From the NCBI GenBank assembly GCA_030425685.1, contig JAUIAD010000022.1, forward strand, positions 1 to 63,102: DNA of 63,102 nucleotides. The letters run 5' to 3'. This document shows, in pieces, positions 1 to 7,408 of the stretch (its first letter is position 1; each line of letters starts with the position of its first letter). The translations under genes were made by a program, and so were the position numbers. The notes beneath the pieces were generated by a model that saw only the letters and a list, made by a program, of their open reading frames with translations, ran no database searches and was not told the DNA's origin. The DNA is from Gammaproteobacteria bacterium. GTDB taxonomy: Bacteria > Pseudomonadota > Gammaproteobacteria > Coxiellales > Coxiellaceae.

Positions 1-146
1 TGATTAATATGGGCAACAGAGTGAGAAAGCTCAGGCAATGTCTACTCCCTATTACTTATAGCCACTATGAAACAAGGGTAAAACCAGTATGGTAAAATTA
101 TTAACGGAAAATCATCCCCTGCAGAGATGAAAATGTTAAACTGGTT
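1..146. other. left-edge sequence, possible tail of an outside gene
   Basis: One plus-strand frame is open from base 3 to a TAA at 93-95 and could be the last about 30 codons of a gene starting outside the window. It is basic and ends in RVKPVW. I cannot assign it to a family. No promoter or structured element is evident in the remaining bases. Confidence 0.2.
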
Positions 147-332
147 ATGTTCGGGCACGTTCATAATGATTACAATATATTATACAAACACATACTGCTC
201 TCCTCAGCACCTGCGACATGTCATCAAATAAAAGATCAGGAAGAAACTATAATAAAAGAAAAAAGATATGGTTACAAGACATACTGGCTAAAAGACTCTC
301 ACATTGAATCACACTGTAACTGGATTGAATAA
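147..332 (+). CDS. hypothetical small protein (61 aa)
   Basis: A short ORF of 61 codons that I do not recognise. Its only support is context: its TAA stop directly abuts the ATG of the next gene, which would fit translational coupling. The protein has no signal peptide or membrane segment and carries several His, Cys and Lys residues. No good ribosome binding site precedes the ATG. It could be a random frame, so confidence is low. Confidence 0.3.
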   Translation: MFGHVHNDYNILYKHILLSSAPATCHQIKDQEETIIKEKRYGYKTYWLKDSHIESHCNWIE

Positions 333-851
333 ATGACTACTTTCTTAAAAAAATTATTGAATAGGGGTAATAGAAAATACACCTACAAACTCAACCGCAG
401 CGAACCCATCTATATTAAAAATAATGAACTTTATTGCATTATTACAGAGCTTGGTTATATGGAGCCCATGCATCTTCCCGTTCGAAAAGTGCTTTCTGAC
501 CCATCCTATCACCAAGAAATTAACCCACAGGAACTTATGCTGCTCCAAAAGCAGCATTACCAATTTGAAAATAAGAAAAATAAAGTAAGAGTGATCTCAG
601 AATATAGGAATAATGAGTACAGCATCTCCTCGAATAATGTTGAAATACGCAAGATATCAGGTGATAACTTATGCGAAGACCTAGGGCTTCTGGAAAGCAT
701 GTCAATTAAAGATGCTTTTTCCATCATCTATAAAACCGCCTACCGCAACGGCATGACCGATGCAAAAAAAATAAATAAAATCAGCTGCTTGCCTACTCAA
801 CAGCTTCAATCTAAATTTCTCTACCTTGTCGAAAAAGAAGAGAACAGCTAA
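333..851 (+). CDS. hypothetical protein (172 aa)
   Basis: A 172-residue soluble protein with a basic N-terminus (LLNRGNRKYTYK) and an acidic C-terminus. I recognise no catalytic motif, signal peptide or transmembrane segment. It follows the 61-codon ORF without a gap. About 155 bases downstream is a good intrinsic terminator (1008-1033) that may end this transcription unit. Codon use resembles the neighbouring plasmid genes. I do not propose a function. Confidence 0.5.
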   Translation: MTTFLKKLLNRGNRKYTYKLNRSEPIYIKNNELYCIITELGYMEPMHLPVRKVLSDPSYHQEINPQELMLLQKQHYQFENKKNKVRVISEYRNNEYSISSNNVEIRKISGDNLCEDLGLLESMSIKDAFSIIYKTAYRNGMTDAKKINKISCLPTQQLQSKFLYLVEKEENS

Positions 852-1007
852 CATGGCAAATTGCATAGACCATCTACCTTTTTATTCTCTTGTTAACCCA
901 TAAAAGCGCAGGATGTTTATTGATTAAACTAAAATCTGCTAGACTCACGTTATCAATAAATCGTCCAGGTTTTACACCTATTTCATTTACAACAGCCCGA
1001 ATAAATC
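852..1007 (+). ncRNA. possible small RNA or long 3' leader
   Basis: The 156 bases before the terminator contain no convincing ORF. A promoter-like pair (TTTATT near 915, TAGACT near 940, about 18 bases apart) lies 65-70 bases upstream of the hairpin, so a transcript of roughly 80-90 nt ending at 1033 is possible. It may equally be the 3' untranslated region of the preceding gene. Promoter and RNA are inference. Confidence 0.25.
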
Positions 1008-1033
1008 CACCTTCTGATGGAAGGTGTTTTTTT
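1008..1033 (+). terminator. intrinsic terminator
   Basis: CACCTTC (1008-1014), a five-base loop, GAAGGTG (1020-1026), then seven T residues. This is a textbook Rho-independent terminator for plus-strand transcription. Confidence 0.7.
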
Positions 1034-1140
1034 AAAATACTTCGAAGCACATGATATGTTGATTCCCTGGCAACTTAATACTAATAATATTAGTATCTAC
1101 TAGCATTAAGAACAGCAAGTGTATTAAATTCATACTCATT
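1034..1140. other. AT-rich spacer
   Basis: This stretch is rich in TAATA/TTAGTA motifs and has no ORF. Apart from its AT content I see nothing in it. Confidence 0.3.
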
Positions 1141-1258
1141 AGTGGTGATTAATTATTCTGCTACACCTCTAAACACTTTCTGCTTATCTTGCTACAAATC
1201 TGAGAATTTAACTTGTGCCCTTTCATGTCACCTGCTTCCCTGTAGGTCTCACGTTAAT
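1141..1258 (+). repeat. degenerate copy of the ori-proximal sequence
   Basis: This stretch aligns over about 100 bases with 3235-3345, the start of the iteron region. Both have two TGCTAC boxes 31 bases apart (1159 and 1190 here; 3250 and 3281 there), the shared core TCTTGCTACAAATC and, further on, a decayed iteron (CCTGTAGGTCTCACGT near 1239). The two copies are direct repeats and lie on either side of the abiE pair. It probably arose by duplication of the origin edge. It is unlikely to be functional because only one poor iteron remains. Confidence 0.65.
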
Positions 1259-1320
1259 TAATGTTCCATGTCCGCTAGGATGTCTATTCCTTTGATCAAC
1301 CCTTTTACAGTATTACCATG

Positions 1321-2307
1321 TTAATCAGATTTCTCCTGTAATCGCTTTTGCTTAGACTTTTCAATACGCCACAACAACCCTGGATGCTGTCTCACCGAAC
1401 GACAAAATTCACTGTCGGTAGACAATATTTCTGGACGGATCTCACCCTCCTCTTCCAGAGAAGATAAAAACAATTGCTCATCCTGAGAGAATGGTAATAT
1501 TCTACCAAAAGCATCTACACATTGATCCATTAAAGATTTTGCCCACTCTTTTATCAAATTTGTTTTTGTGCTTGGAATCAAACTTTGCTTCAATACGGGT
1601 ATTAATTTATTTCTAATATCGTTGATTTCAAATTTGATCAGATTAGTGCTCATATTTTTCCAGCCTAACGCTCTCATCCCTGCATATACCGTGAATGCCA
1701 ATCGTAATTTTTTGTCATCAAGCTTCCAGTGTGTTAATAAATCATGACTGTCGAACAAATCACGCGACGCTTCTCGATCCATGAGGGCATGCAGCTTTCC
1801 TGCCGCCAACTCGTGAATATCAAGCACAGGGGCCTCTACCCGCTTTATCCAGTCAGTTGAATACCTAAACTGCACCGGCCAAAGGGGTGCACGATAAATG
1901 TAATTTAAGTCCAATTCCAATCGCCCATTGCTTCCAAGTAAGCTTGGGTAGGTCAAAACCATTTTTCCACCGGCATGCGCCCGTGGATTTCTGTATAACC
2001 CGTACCCTGACCTTTGACAAAGATCAAGCACAAGGCGATCTATCTCTACTTTGTCCTTAAGCATGACTTCCCTATCTGTAGAACCAATGTAATTAAAATC
2101 AGCATCTAAAGACAAACGGGGCAATTTATCTGTGCAAAATAAATTTATAGCTGTTCCACCTTTAAGCGCAAGATTTTTCCTCAAGAATGGAACTGCCATG
2201 AATATTTCAATTAATTCCAACAAACGATATACCTTTTCAAGTATTTCTGGTCGATATCCATGTTCACGAGCTATACCCCTTAAATCACGCTCAGACGTCG
2301 GCACCAT
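1321..2307 (-). CDS. abiEii: AbiEii/AbiGii-type nucleotidyltransferase toxin
   Basis: This is the toxin of a type IV toxin-antitoxin or abortive-infection pair. Family members carry a DNA polymerase beta-like nucleotidyltransferase fold and act on tRNA or nucleotides. The protein shows the LKGGTAIN segment followed by LSLDADFNYIG, matching the family's GG[ST] and DxD motifs, and a later region around DIHELAAGKLHALMDR typical of the family. The ATG at 2307 (328 aa) is preceded by GGGAGGAG seven bases away, so it is chosen over an upstream in-frame ATG at 2355 that lies deeper inside the antitoxin gene. It overlaps the antitoxin end by 17 bases, implying coupled translation. Expected to block phage propagation and stabilise the plasmid. 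Confidence 0.85.
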   Translation of the reverse strand: MVPTSERDLRGIAREHGYRPEILEKVYRLLELIEIFMAVPFLRKNLALKGGTAINLFCTDKLPRLSLDADFNYIGSTDREVMLKDKVEIDRLVLDLCQRSGYGLYRNPRAHAGGKMVLTYPSLLGSNGRLELDLNYIYRAPLWPVQFRYSTDWIKRVEAPVLDIHELAAGKLHALMDREASRDLFDSHDLLTHWKLDDKKLRLAFTVYAGMRALGWKNMSTNLIKFEINDIRNKLIPVLKQSLIPSTKTNLIKEWAKSLMDQCVDAFGRILPFSQDEQLFLSSLEEEGEIRPEILSTDSEFCRSVRQHPGLLWRIEKSKQKRLQEKSD

Positions 2308-3142
2308 GTTCTGGCTCCTCCCATTCTCGATTATGTAGATAACTTGGGATAACAAGCGACCATTTTTTTATAAAAACACGCTGCTCCTTCAACAAATTTC
2401 GATCAATATAGTAAGGCTGCTTAGGAATATGAGGAAGCAACTTTTCTACTACAGCCGCATCAATAGATAAATGCTTAGGGCGCTGATCAAAAAAGTACCC
2501 AAGTTTTGCAACAATACTCGCCTTACCCAAGGCCAATGCATAATTCACTGCAGCGCTAGCATCAAACGAAATAACGCTATCCAATGAGCGCCATATTTCT
2601 TCCCAGCCACCACTTAAACTACTTCGATCTAAAACGTCTACAACAGTTCGTGCCAAACTTGTTCTCCGTATTGTGACACCATCCACCTTCGTAGATTCAA
2701 TCGTTTCTGCACTCAGCACATTATCCTCTACCAATGGATTGCCCACGGCACGGTACTGCTGCCCTTGAAAATCAAATGAAAAAGTACTCCGTGCTGTTAA
2801 AAACACATGGCTATTAAAACTCGTATAGGCAACACCATGAGATTCCAAAGCGGTATGATACGCTATGACCGCATCCTCTGTTGCTTTAGAAGCAATAACA
2901 AAAGGAGAAACCTCTCTCGGGTTATACTCATCATTAACTACATAAAGACCTTTCCGTACTTGTATCAGTGTATTATTCTTACAGTGGTAATAAAGCACCA
3001 TATGACAATTTTTATCTGATCCCTTAGGATCAAGGCGTGTATAGTGCGCCTTAAACTCGCTAAAACGAAAGACTTGATGTTCTTTAAAAAATGCCATGTA
3101 GGTGATCATAATTGCATAAATATCCCTTAACTCTATAATCAT
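2291..3142 (-). CDS. abiEi: AbiEi-type antitoxin / transcriptional regulator
   Basis: The first gene of the pair encodes a protein of up to 283 aa. In this family an N-terminal winged helix binds the operon promoter for negative autoregulation and a C-terminal domain neutralises the toxin. The N-terminal part (HQVFRFSEFKAHYTRLD, then a basic RKGLYVVN wing-like segment) and the central RRTSLARTVVDVLDR motif fit AbiEi. ATG codons lie at 3142, 3109 and 3097; an AAGGGA lies upstream of 3109 at a long spacing, so the true start is uncertain and may be one of the internal ones. It is followed by the overlapping toxin gene. The pair lies beside the candidate replication origin. Confidence 0.8.
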   Translation of the reverse strand: MIIELRDIYAIMITYMAFFKEHQVFRFSEFKAHYTRLDPKGSDKNCHMVLYYHCKNNTLIQVRKGLYVVNDEYNPREVSPFVIASKATEDAVIAYHTALESHGVAYTSFNSHVFLTARSTFSFDFQGQQYRAVGNPLVEDNVLSAETIESTKVDGVTIRRTSLARTVVDVLDRSSLSGGWEEIWRSLDSVISFDASAAVNYALALGKASIVAKLGYFFDQRPKHLSIDAAVVEKLLPHIPKQPYYIDRNLLKEQRVFIKKWSLVIPSYLHNREWEEPEHGADV

Positions 3143-3200
3143 TATATAGTTTTGTGATAATTTTGCAATATAATCCGGCGTTACAACTAACGCGGGTCTT

Positions 3201-3286
3201 TGCTACTTCTACAACATTTGCTACTTCATTGAATATTAATGAATTTTTCTGCTACATCTCTAAATACTTTCTGGTTATCTTGCTAC
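3201..3286 (+). repeat. TGCTAC boxes upstream of iterons
   Basis: TGCTAC occurs at 3201, 3219, 3250 and 3281 (spacings 18, 31, 31). The last two are conserved in the degenerate copy at 1159 and 1190. The same hexamer in the other orientation (GTAGCA) recurs at 8274, 8282, 8290, 9855 and 9865, around the second parB and the DUF3987 gene. The boxes may bind a plasmid regulator; this is inference. Confidence 0.4.
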
Positions 3287-3309
3287 AAATCCGAATACTT
3301 GACCCATGC

Positions 3310-3442
3310 CCTGCTGATGTCACATGCTCCCCTGTAGACGTCACATAAAGTCCTATTATTCCCCTGTAGATGTCACATTTGGCGCCTGTAGATGTCACAC
3401 TTCCCCCTGTAGATGTCACATGTTTCCCTGTAGGTGTCACAT
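3310..3442 (+). repeat. oriV: iteron array, candidate origin of replication (oriV)
   Basis: Six copies of a 16-bp iteron with consensus CCTGTAGATGTCACAT start at 3310, 3331, 3363, 3385, 3406 and 3427. The spacings of 21, 32, 22, 21 and 21 are close to two or three helical turns, so the Rep monomers would lie on one DNA face. Copies differ from consensus at zero to about two positions. An AT-rich region follows immediately, as expected for a melting region. A seventh copy in inverse orientation sits at the rep start (6093-6108), tying the array to the Rep protein encoded 2.7 kb away. Confidence 0.85.
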
Positions 3443-3643
3443 TAACCAATCATAACACATTAAAAATCAACAAGTTACATAACTGCAAACTAACATATTA
3501 AACATTATTAAACATAAACAAACAGTTTGTTAGGAGATTAACCTTGTAAATATAATAAACAACCTGGTTAAGTTTTTTAGGTCCCCACCCATTAATTTAA
3601 TAATTAATCTTAAATAAATCATTATTAATCAATATGTTATAAC
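3443..3643. other. AT-rich stretch next to iterons
   Basis: About 200 bases of very AT-rich sequence with several short ATTAAACAT- and TTAATAATTAA-like repeats and no ORF. It is a good candidate for the DNA unwinding element of the origin. I could not find a convincing consensus DnaA box. Confidence 0.45.
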
Positions 3644-3664
3644 CAACTCAAGTGACTTGAGTTG
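3644..3664. promoter_or_regulatory. parS: candidate parS (palindrome copy 1)
   Basis: A perfect 21-bp palindrome with core ACTCAAGTGACTTGAGT (3646-3662), just past the end of the par operon. The identical 17-mer occurs again at 5171-5187 inside parA; two 14/17 versions lie at 4024-4040 and 4442-4458 in and after parB. Clustering in one partition operon suggests a ParB-binding site. Function is inferred. Confidence 0.5.
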
Positions 3665-3665
3665 C

Positions 3666-4004
3666 TCAAGTTCTTAGAATTCTTTGTAATACAGCTGTTC
3701 TCATTATCCTGCTTTTAACCCCCTCCAGTGTTGGAAATTCTTTCCTAACTTGAATAATTGCTTTGTCTATTTGAAGCTTGAGAGGGTATTCAATGACTGC
3801 TGTCTCCATTTCATCAAAGCCGTGCATTTCATCGCTATAACTAATAAGCTCCAAAAAATCCTTTAATGAGAATAATTGTTCTATAGCTTCTGATATCCAT
3901 TTACTTTTTCCTCGTAGACCATACCCATCTTTGATAACTCTTTCGCGTAGTTCAGTCTTCAAAGAATTAGGTACAGCAAATGCGATTTTTGATTTTGTTG
4001 GCAT
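3666..4004 (-). CDS. small protein of the par operon (112 aa)
   Basis: The third gene of the parA-parB operon starts 11 bases after parB behind GAGGATTTTTC. The 112-residue product begins MPTKSKIAFAVPNSL and has a basic first third (ELRERVIKDGYGLRGKSKW), then an acidic middle and a basic C-terminus. The N-terminal layout, a short beta-strand then two helices, resembles ribbon-helix-helix or related small DNA-binding proteins, but I cannot name a family. Its place suggests a regulator or third partition component. A perfect palindrome lies immediately beyond its stop codon. Confidence 0.6.
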   Translation of the reverse strand: MPTKSKIAFAVPNSLKTELRERVIKDGYGLRGKSKWISEAIEQLFSLKDFLELISYSDEMHGFDEMETAVIEYPLKLQIDKAIIQVRKEFPTLEGVKSRIMRTAVLQRILRT

Positions 4005-4015
4005 GAAAAATCCTC

Positions 4016-5002
4016 TTAAACTTTCTCAAGTAACTTGACTAGTTGTTTAAATGCATTAGACACAGACTTGTGTTCATTCCACTGGATTTGAGAAAACTGA
4101 GGCCGTAAATGCTTGAAGTTTTCATGATCAAGAATAGAATGAACAATCGTTTTTGCAATATCAATGTTCCACGTAGAGCCAAAGTTAATTTTCGTAGCTG
4201 GCCTACCCTTTTTAGTGTGGGTTTGATTGGTTTTTGTTTCTCGGACTAATTTTTTGAGTTCAGAAAGAGTTGAGCCGTGTAAGCATGCTTCCAAGAGCAT
4301 AGGCTGTAGTTTTTCTTTTGATTTTGCAATAAACGCTACTTTTTCAATATTCTTAATTTCGCCGCTCTGAATGTGTTTTCTAATGGAGTCAGAGGCATTA
4401 AGTACGTGACGATAATTTACAGCTTGTTGTAATGAACATCCAATCAAGTGACTTAACTCAGTTGGAGTGATTTCCTGCTGCTGCTTATTTTTGCTTTGGG
4501 CAAAAGCTGAAAGAATTTTTTCTAAATTTCTCATCCTTTCCCAAAGGGATAGATCTTCACGCTCAATATTTTCAATCCACTGTATTAAGCTCAGTTTCAG
4601 CTCATCAGGTCTAGAGGTAAGTACTTTAGCTGGAATGTCCTGCTTATTTGCAATGATTGAAGCAAGAGTTCTTCTTTCCCCGGCTATAAGTTTATACTCC
4701 TCTCTTTGTTTATAAACGACGATAGGATTAATGACACCCTGCTCCACAATGGACTTTGCTAAACTTTGCAATGACTCTTTCTCAGCTGACTTTCGGCTGA
4801 ATTCATCATCTGTTTTAGTCATGCCTTCATAAAGATCACTGAAACTGAGCAGCATATCTCTTGGGTTCGCTGGATCGAGGGAGATTTTTCTAAGAGGGAT
4901 AATTTCTATATGCAGCTCCCCAGCATTATTTTTTGCAGACGATACGGTATCGTCTAATGCTTCAGCTAGATTCCCTCTAATTTTGAATGATTTTTTAGCC
5001 AT
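4016..5002 (-). CDS. parB: ParB/RepB-family partition protein
   Basis: This is the centromere-binding partner of the ParA encoded just upstream. The 328-residue protein has the ParB N-terminal nuclease-like domain at about residues 33-125, with SLDPANPRDM (41-50) and the AGERR box (107-111; here GERRTLA). A helix-turn-helix region (LSHLIGCSLQQAVNYRHVL) follows. The C-terminus is basic and should carry dimerisation. Its start (AAGGATATATAACC before ATG) overlaps the end of parA by 8 bases, so the two are translationally coupled. It is of plasmid type and quite different from the second ParB at 7408-8277. A degenerate copy of the candidate parS palindrome lies inside the gene at 4442. Confidence 0.85.
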   Translation of the reverse strand: MAKKSFKIRGNLAEALDDTVSSAKNNAGELHIEIIPLRKISLDPANPRDMLLSFSDLYEGMTKTDDEFSRKSAEKESLQSLAKSIVEQGVINPIVVYKQREEYKLIAGERRTLASIIANKQDIPAKVLTSRPDELKLSLIQWIENIEREDLSLWERMRNLEKILSAFAQSKNKQQQEITPTELSHLIGCSLQQAVNYRHVLNASDSIRKHIQSGEIKNIEKVAFIAKSKEKLQPMLLEACLHGSTLSELKKLVRETKTNQTHTKKGRPATKINFGSTWNIDIAKTIVHSILDHENFKHLRPQFSQIQWNEHKSVSNAFKQLVKLLEKV

Positions 5003-5867
5003 GGTTATATATCCTTTTCATGATGGTTTTACAGACTGCTTCACATTCTTTGCGAGCAATATGATCCCTGGGAAGATCAAACACACTTTTTGGCCTGTCC
5101 TCTTTCACGCGAAGTTCCCCGTAGATCACTCGTTCTTTAATCTTTCGATCAATCACAAAATCTTTGGTTGACTCAAGTGACTTGAGTTGTTCGAAAAAAT
5201 TCTTATGTAGTGAGACTTCGCGAACACGATTAGCCATTATCCCAGCCAGATTAATAGGGTTTTCAGCAGGGCGTGCATATGTTTCTTGCTTCCATAGTTG
5301 CATCATGCCGTAAATACCGTCGATAGAATCTTCTTCCATTTGGGAAGGTATCACCATATCGGTGCAGGCCTTGATGCCAGCAATCGTAAGAGGGCCTTTG
5401 GAAGGAGGCGTGTCTATGACGATTACGTCATACTCATTTTGAACTTCTGGAAGATGAACAAAACGTTTAAGCTGAAGGTGAACTTTTTCTAAAACTTCAT
5501 TTTTTGTTACAGCCTCAGCCTCCTGCAATTTATTTGAATGTGCTGGCAACACTTCGATATGCTTAAAGTTTGTAGGGTAGGGGATTACTTCTTCCCCATA
5601 AAATATATTCGCAATACTACTCCTGCCATCCCAGCCTACATCTTCTTCGGCGTTATAATCAGGATGTAAGGGTGGTACTTTCCCGCCCTTGTATACAGGA
5701 TCATATTCAAGGTTTAGGTAGTATTTAGAGAAGTTAGCTTGAGGATCAAGATCTACAGCAAGAACACGTTTACCCATAACGATAGCAGCATACTCGGCAA
5801 GCATGATGCTCATGGTGGTTTTACCTTCCCCGCCCTTGTTCGTTGCGTTTGCAATTACTTTTGTCAT
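4995..5867 (-). CDS. parA: ParA-family partition ATPase
   Basis: This ATPase would drive plasmid segregation together with ParB. The 290-residue protein has a deviant Walker A motif KGGEGKTT at residues 11-18, with the signature lysine at 11, the A' motif VDLDPQANFSK at 38-48 and a Walker B-like VIVIDTPP at 148-155. There is no N-terminal DNA-binding extension, so it is of the short type Ib or MinD-like class. An AAAGGAGCACTT ribosome binding site precedes the ATG. The gene opens a three-gene operon and is divergent from rep across a 260-bp regulatory region. An exact copy of the candidate parS palindrome lies inside it at 5171-5187. Confidence 0.92.
   Translation of the reverse strand: MTKVIANATNKGGEGKTTMSIMLAEYAAIVMGKRVLAVDLDPQANFSKYYLNLEYDPVYKGGKVPPLHPDYNAEEDVGWDGRSSIANIFYGEEVIPYPTNFKHIEVLPAHSNKLQEAEAVTKNEVLEKVHLQLKRFVHLPEVQNEYDVIVIDTPPSKGPLTIAGIKACTDMVIPSQMEEDSIDGIYGMMQLWKQETYARPAENPINLAGIMANRVREVSLHKNFFEQLKSLESTKDFVIDRKIKERVIYGELRVKEDRPKSVFDLPRDHIARKECEAVCKTIMKRIYNHG
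5171..5187. promoter_or_regulatory. parS: candidate parS (palindrome copy 2, within parA)
   Basis: The 17-mer ACTCAAGTGACTTGAGT is identical to the copy at 3646-3662. Its presence inside a coding sequence, in addition to the copy after the operon and two degenerate ones, makes chance unlikely. Confidence 0.45.
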
Positions 5868-6127
5868 AAGTGCTCCTTTTGCAGAATTATGTCATAAGTT
5901 ATTCTCAAGCATAACACGCGCTTGTGAAAAAGTTAAATATAAGATAGCATTATAAGCGTCATAGCTGCGCATGTGACATGATTTTTGTAATATGATTTTA
6001 CAAGGAAGCTTTATAGTGTGTGCAATAAGAACCAAAAATGTAGTTTTGGTCAAAAAAGTTTCGAATCGAAGCGTCAAGAGGCTCAATTCGAAATGTGACA
6101 TTTACAGGGTCTAAAAGGGAATTAAAA
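5868..6127. promoter_or_regulatory. parA/rep divergent control region
   Basis: This region separates the par operon from rep. It contains a half-iteron ATGTGACATG (5971-5980), the hairpin ACCAAAA/TTTTGGT (6031-6050), the inverted pair TTTCGAAT (6059-6066) and ATTCGAAA (6086-6093), and a full iteron in reverse orientation at 6093-6108. These are plausible operators for Rep autorepression and for ParA/ParB control. I could not assign exact promoters. Confidence 0.6.
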
Positions 6128-7408
6128 ATGCAGTTAGCAACACTGGCACAAAAAAATACACTTGAGCTTAAAAAACATGTGGGTCTAATTCACTCAACAA
6201 ATAAGTTAACGCTGCTAGAGCGAAAGATAGCTAATGCATTACTGTATCATGCCTATGACAATCTGCTGACTCAGAACGAGCATGAGATCCATATCCCGTC
6301 GTTGTGTACATTGATAGGGTACAACAGTAAAGATTTTAAAACGATACGTCAGTCTTTAGTTTCTTTGATCTCAACTGTGCTTGAATGGAATTTAGTTGAT
6401 AAAAACGAAGATGAGGAGCAGGGAGTTTGGATGGCAAGTAGCATGTTAGCAGATGCAAAAATAGAAGGCCCTGTATGCACATATTCTTACAGCAACCGCA
6501 TGCGAGAATTGTGTTATTACCCAGAGTTTTATGGTCGTCTTAATATGCGGGTGTTATCTTGCTTCAAATCTACTTATGGGCTCGCGCTTTATGAAAACTG
6601 TATTAGGTATCAAAGCATCACACAAACCCCGTGGTTTGATTTACCCACATATCGCAAGCTGATGGGTATTGAACGTGGTAAATATGAAGTTTTTAGAGAT
6701 TTGAACCGACGCGTCATCAAGCCATCCGTTGCTGAAGTGAACCTAAATGCCCCTATAGTGGTATCGCCTGAATTTAAAAAGCAGGGAAGGTCAGTTGTTG
6801 CTGTTCGCTTTCTCATCGGTAAACAAACGGAAAAGTCAGCAATTAGTCAAACAAATAAAAATGAAAGAGAATATACTATTTTAGAGCGTCTAACCGATGA
6901 TTTTGGCGTTAATGCGAAAAAAGCAAAAGATTTAATTGATCAATATAGCGAACAATATTTACTAGAAAAGATGAAGCTAGTTGAAACGTCTAACTCATAC
7001 TTGAATGGTAAAATAGAGCATCTTGCTAAATATTTGGAAAAAGCACTACAAGAGGATTACCAAGCTCCTAAATCAAGTAAAGAAAATCTAGAGAAGCTTC
7101 GCGTGAGACGCGACAAAGAGACTAAGCTTCATAAATTGCGAGAAGCAAACCTTGAAAAATATCGTTGTTACCAAAATCAAAACCTTCCCAAAATTATGAG
7201 AGATTTACCCAGTAAAAAGCAGCAGCAAATAGAAAAAGAATTTGACCAATATATGGGTTCCACAATCTATAATACTTTGTACATCAAAGATGGCTTGAAA
7301 AACCCACTAGTGCGAGACCGGTTTGGTGATTTTATAAGAAAAAATCACACGGAATTGTTAGCATCTTTATTGCCATTTGATACGTTTTGTAAGGAGCGTC
7401 CAGTCTAA
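6128..7408 (+). CDS. repA: plasmid replication initiator, Rep_3 (RepB) family
   Basis: This protein would bind the iterons and start replication. The N-terminal part (HSTNKLTLLERKIANALLYHAYDNL, written here only as its recognisable start HSTNKLTLLERKI) and the second winged-helix region around PTYRKLMGIERGKYEVFRDL fit the two-winged-helix Rep_3 initiators. A long charged C-terminal extension follows, giving 426 aa, longer than the usual about 300. I chose ATG 6128 because AAGGGA stands 8 bases upstream; a GTG at 6095 would start inside the inverted iteron. The stop overlaps the start of the second parB by one base (TAATG). An inverted iteron just before the gene suggests autoregulation. Confidence 0.85.
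   Translation: MQLATLAQKNTLELKKHVGLIHSTNKLTLLERKIANALLYHAYDNLLTQNEHEIHIPSLCTLIGYNSKDFKTIRQSLVSLISTVLEWNLVDKNEDEEQGVWMASSMLADAKIEGPVCTYSYSNRMRELCYYPEFYGRLNMRVLSCFKSTYGLALYENCIRYQSITQTPWFDLPTYRKLMGIERGKYEVFRDLNRRVIKPSVAEVNLNAPIVVSPEFKKQGRSVVAVRFLIGKQTEKSAISQTNKNEREYTILERLTDDFGVNAKKAKDLIDQYSEQYLLEKMKLVETSNSYLNGKIEHLAKYLEKALQEDYQAPKSSKENLEKLRVRRDKETKLHKLREANLEKYRCYQNQNLPKIMRDLPSKKQQQIEKEFDQYMGSTIYNTLYIKDGLKNPLVRDRFGDFIRKNHTELLASLLPFDTFCKERPV

Noticed and set aside
3310-3442. Iteron array considered as a CRISPR array
   Set aside because: Units are 16 bp with 5-6 bp spacers and no cas genes are present. The pattern fits iterons.
4165-4180. TGTTCCACGT, ten bases of a chromosomal-type parS, within parB
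   Set aside because: Only the left half fits; the right half (AGAGCC) does not match GAAACA. Likely coding sequence.
6610-6816. 68-codon minus-strand frame in rep
   Set aside because: It is inside the conserved Rep region on the other strand and has no RBS.
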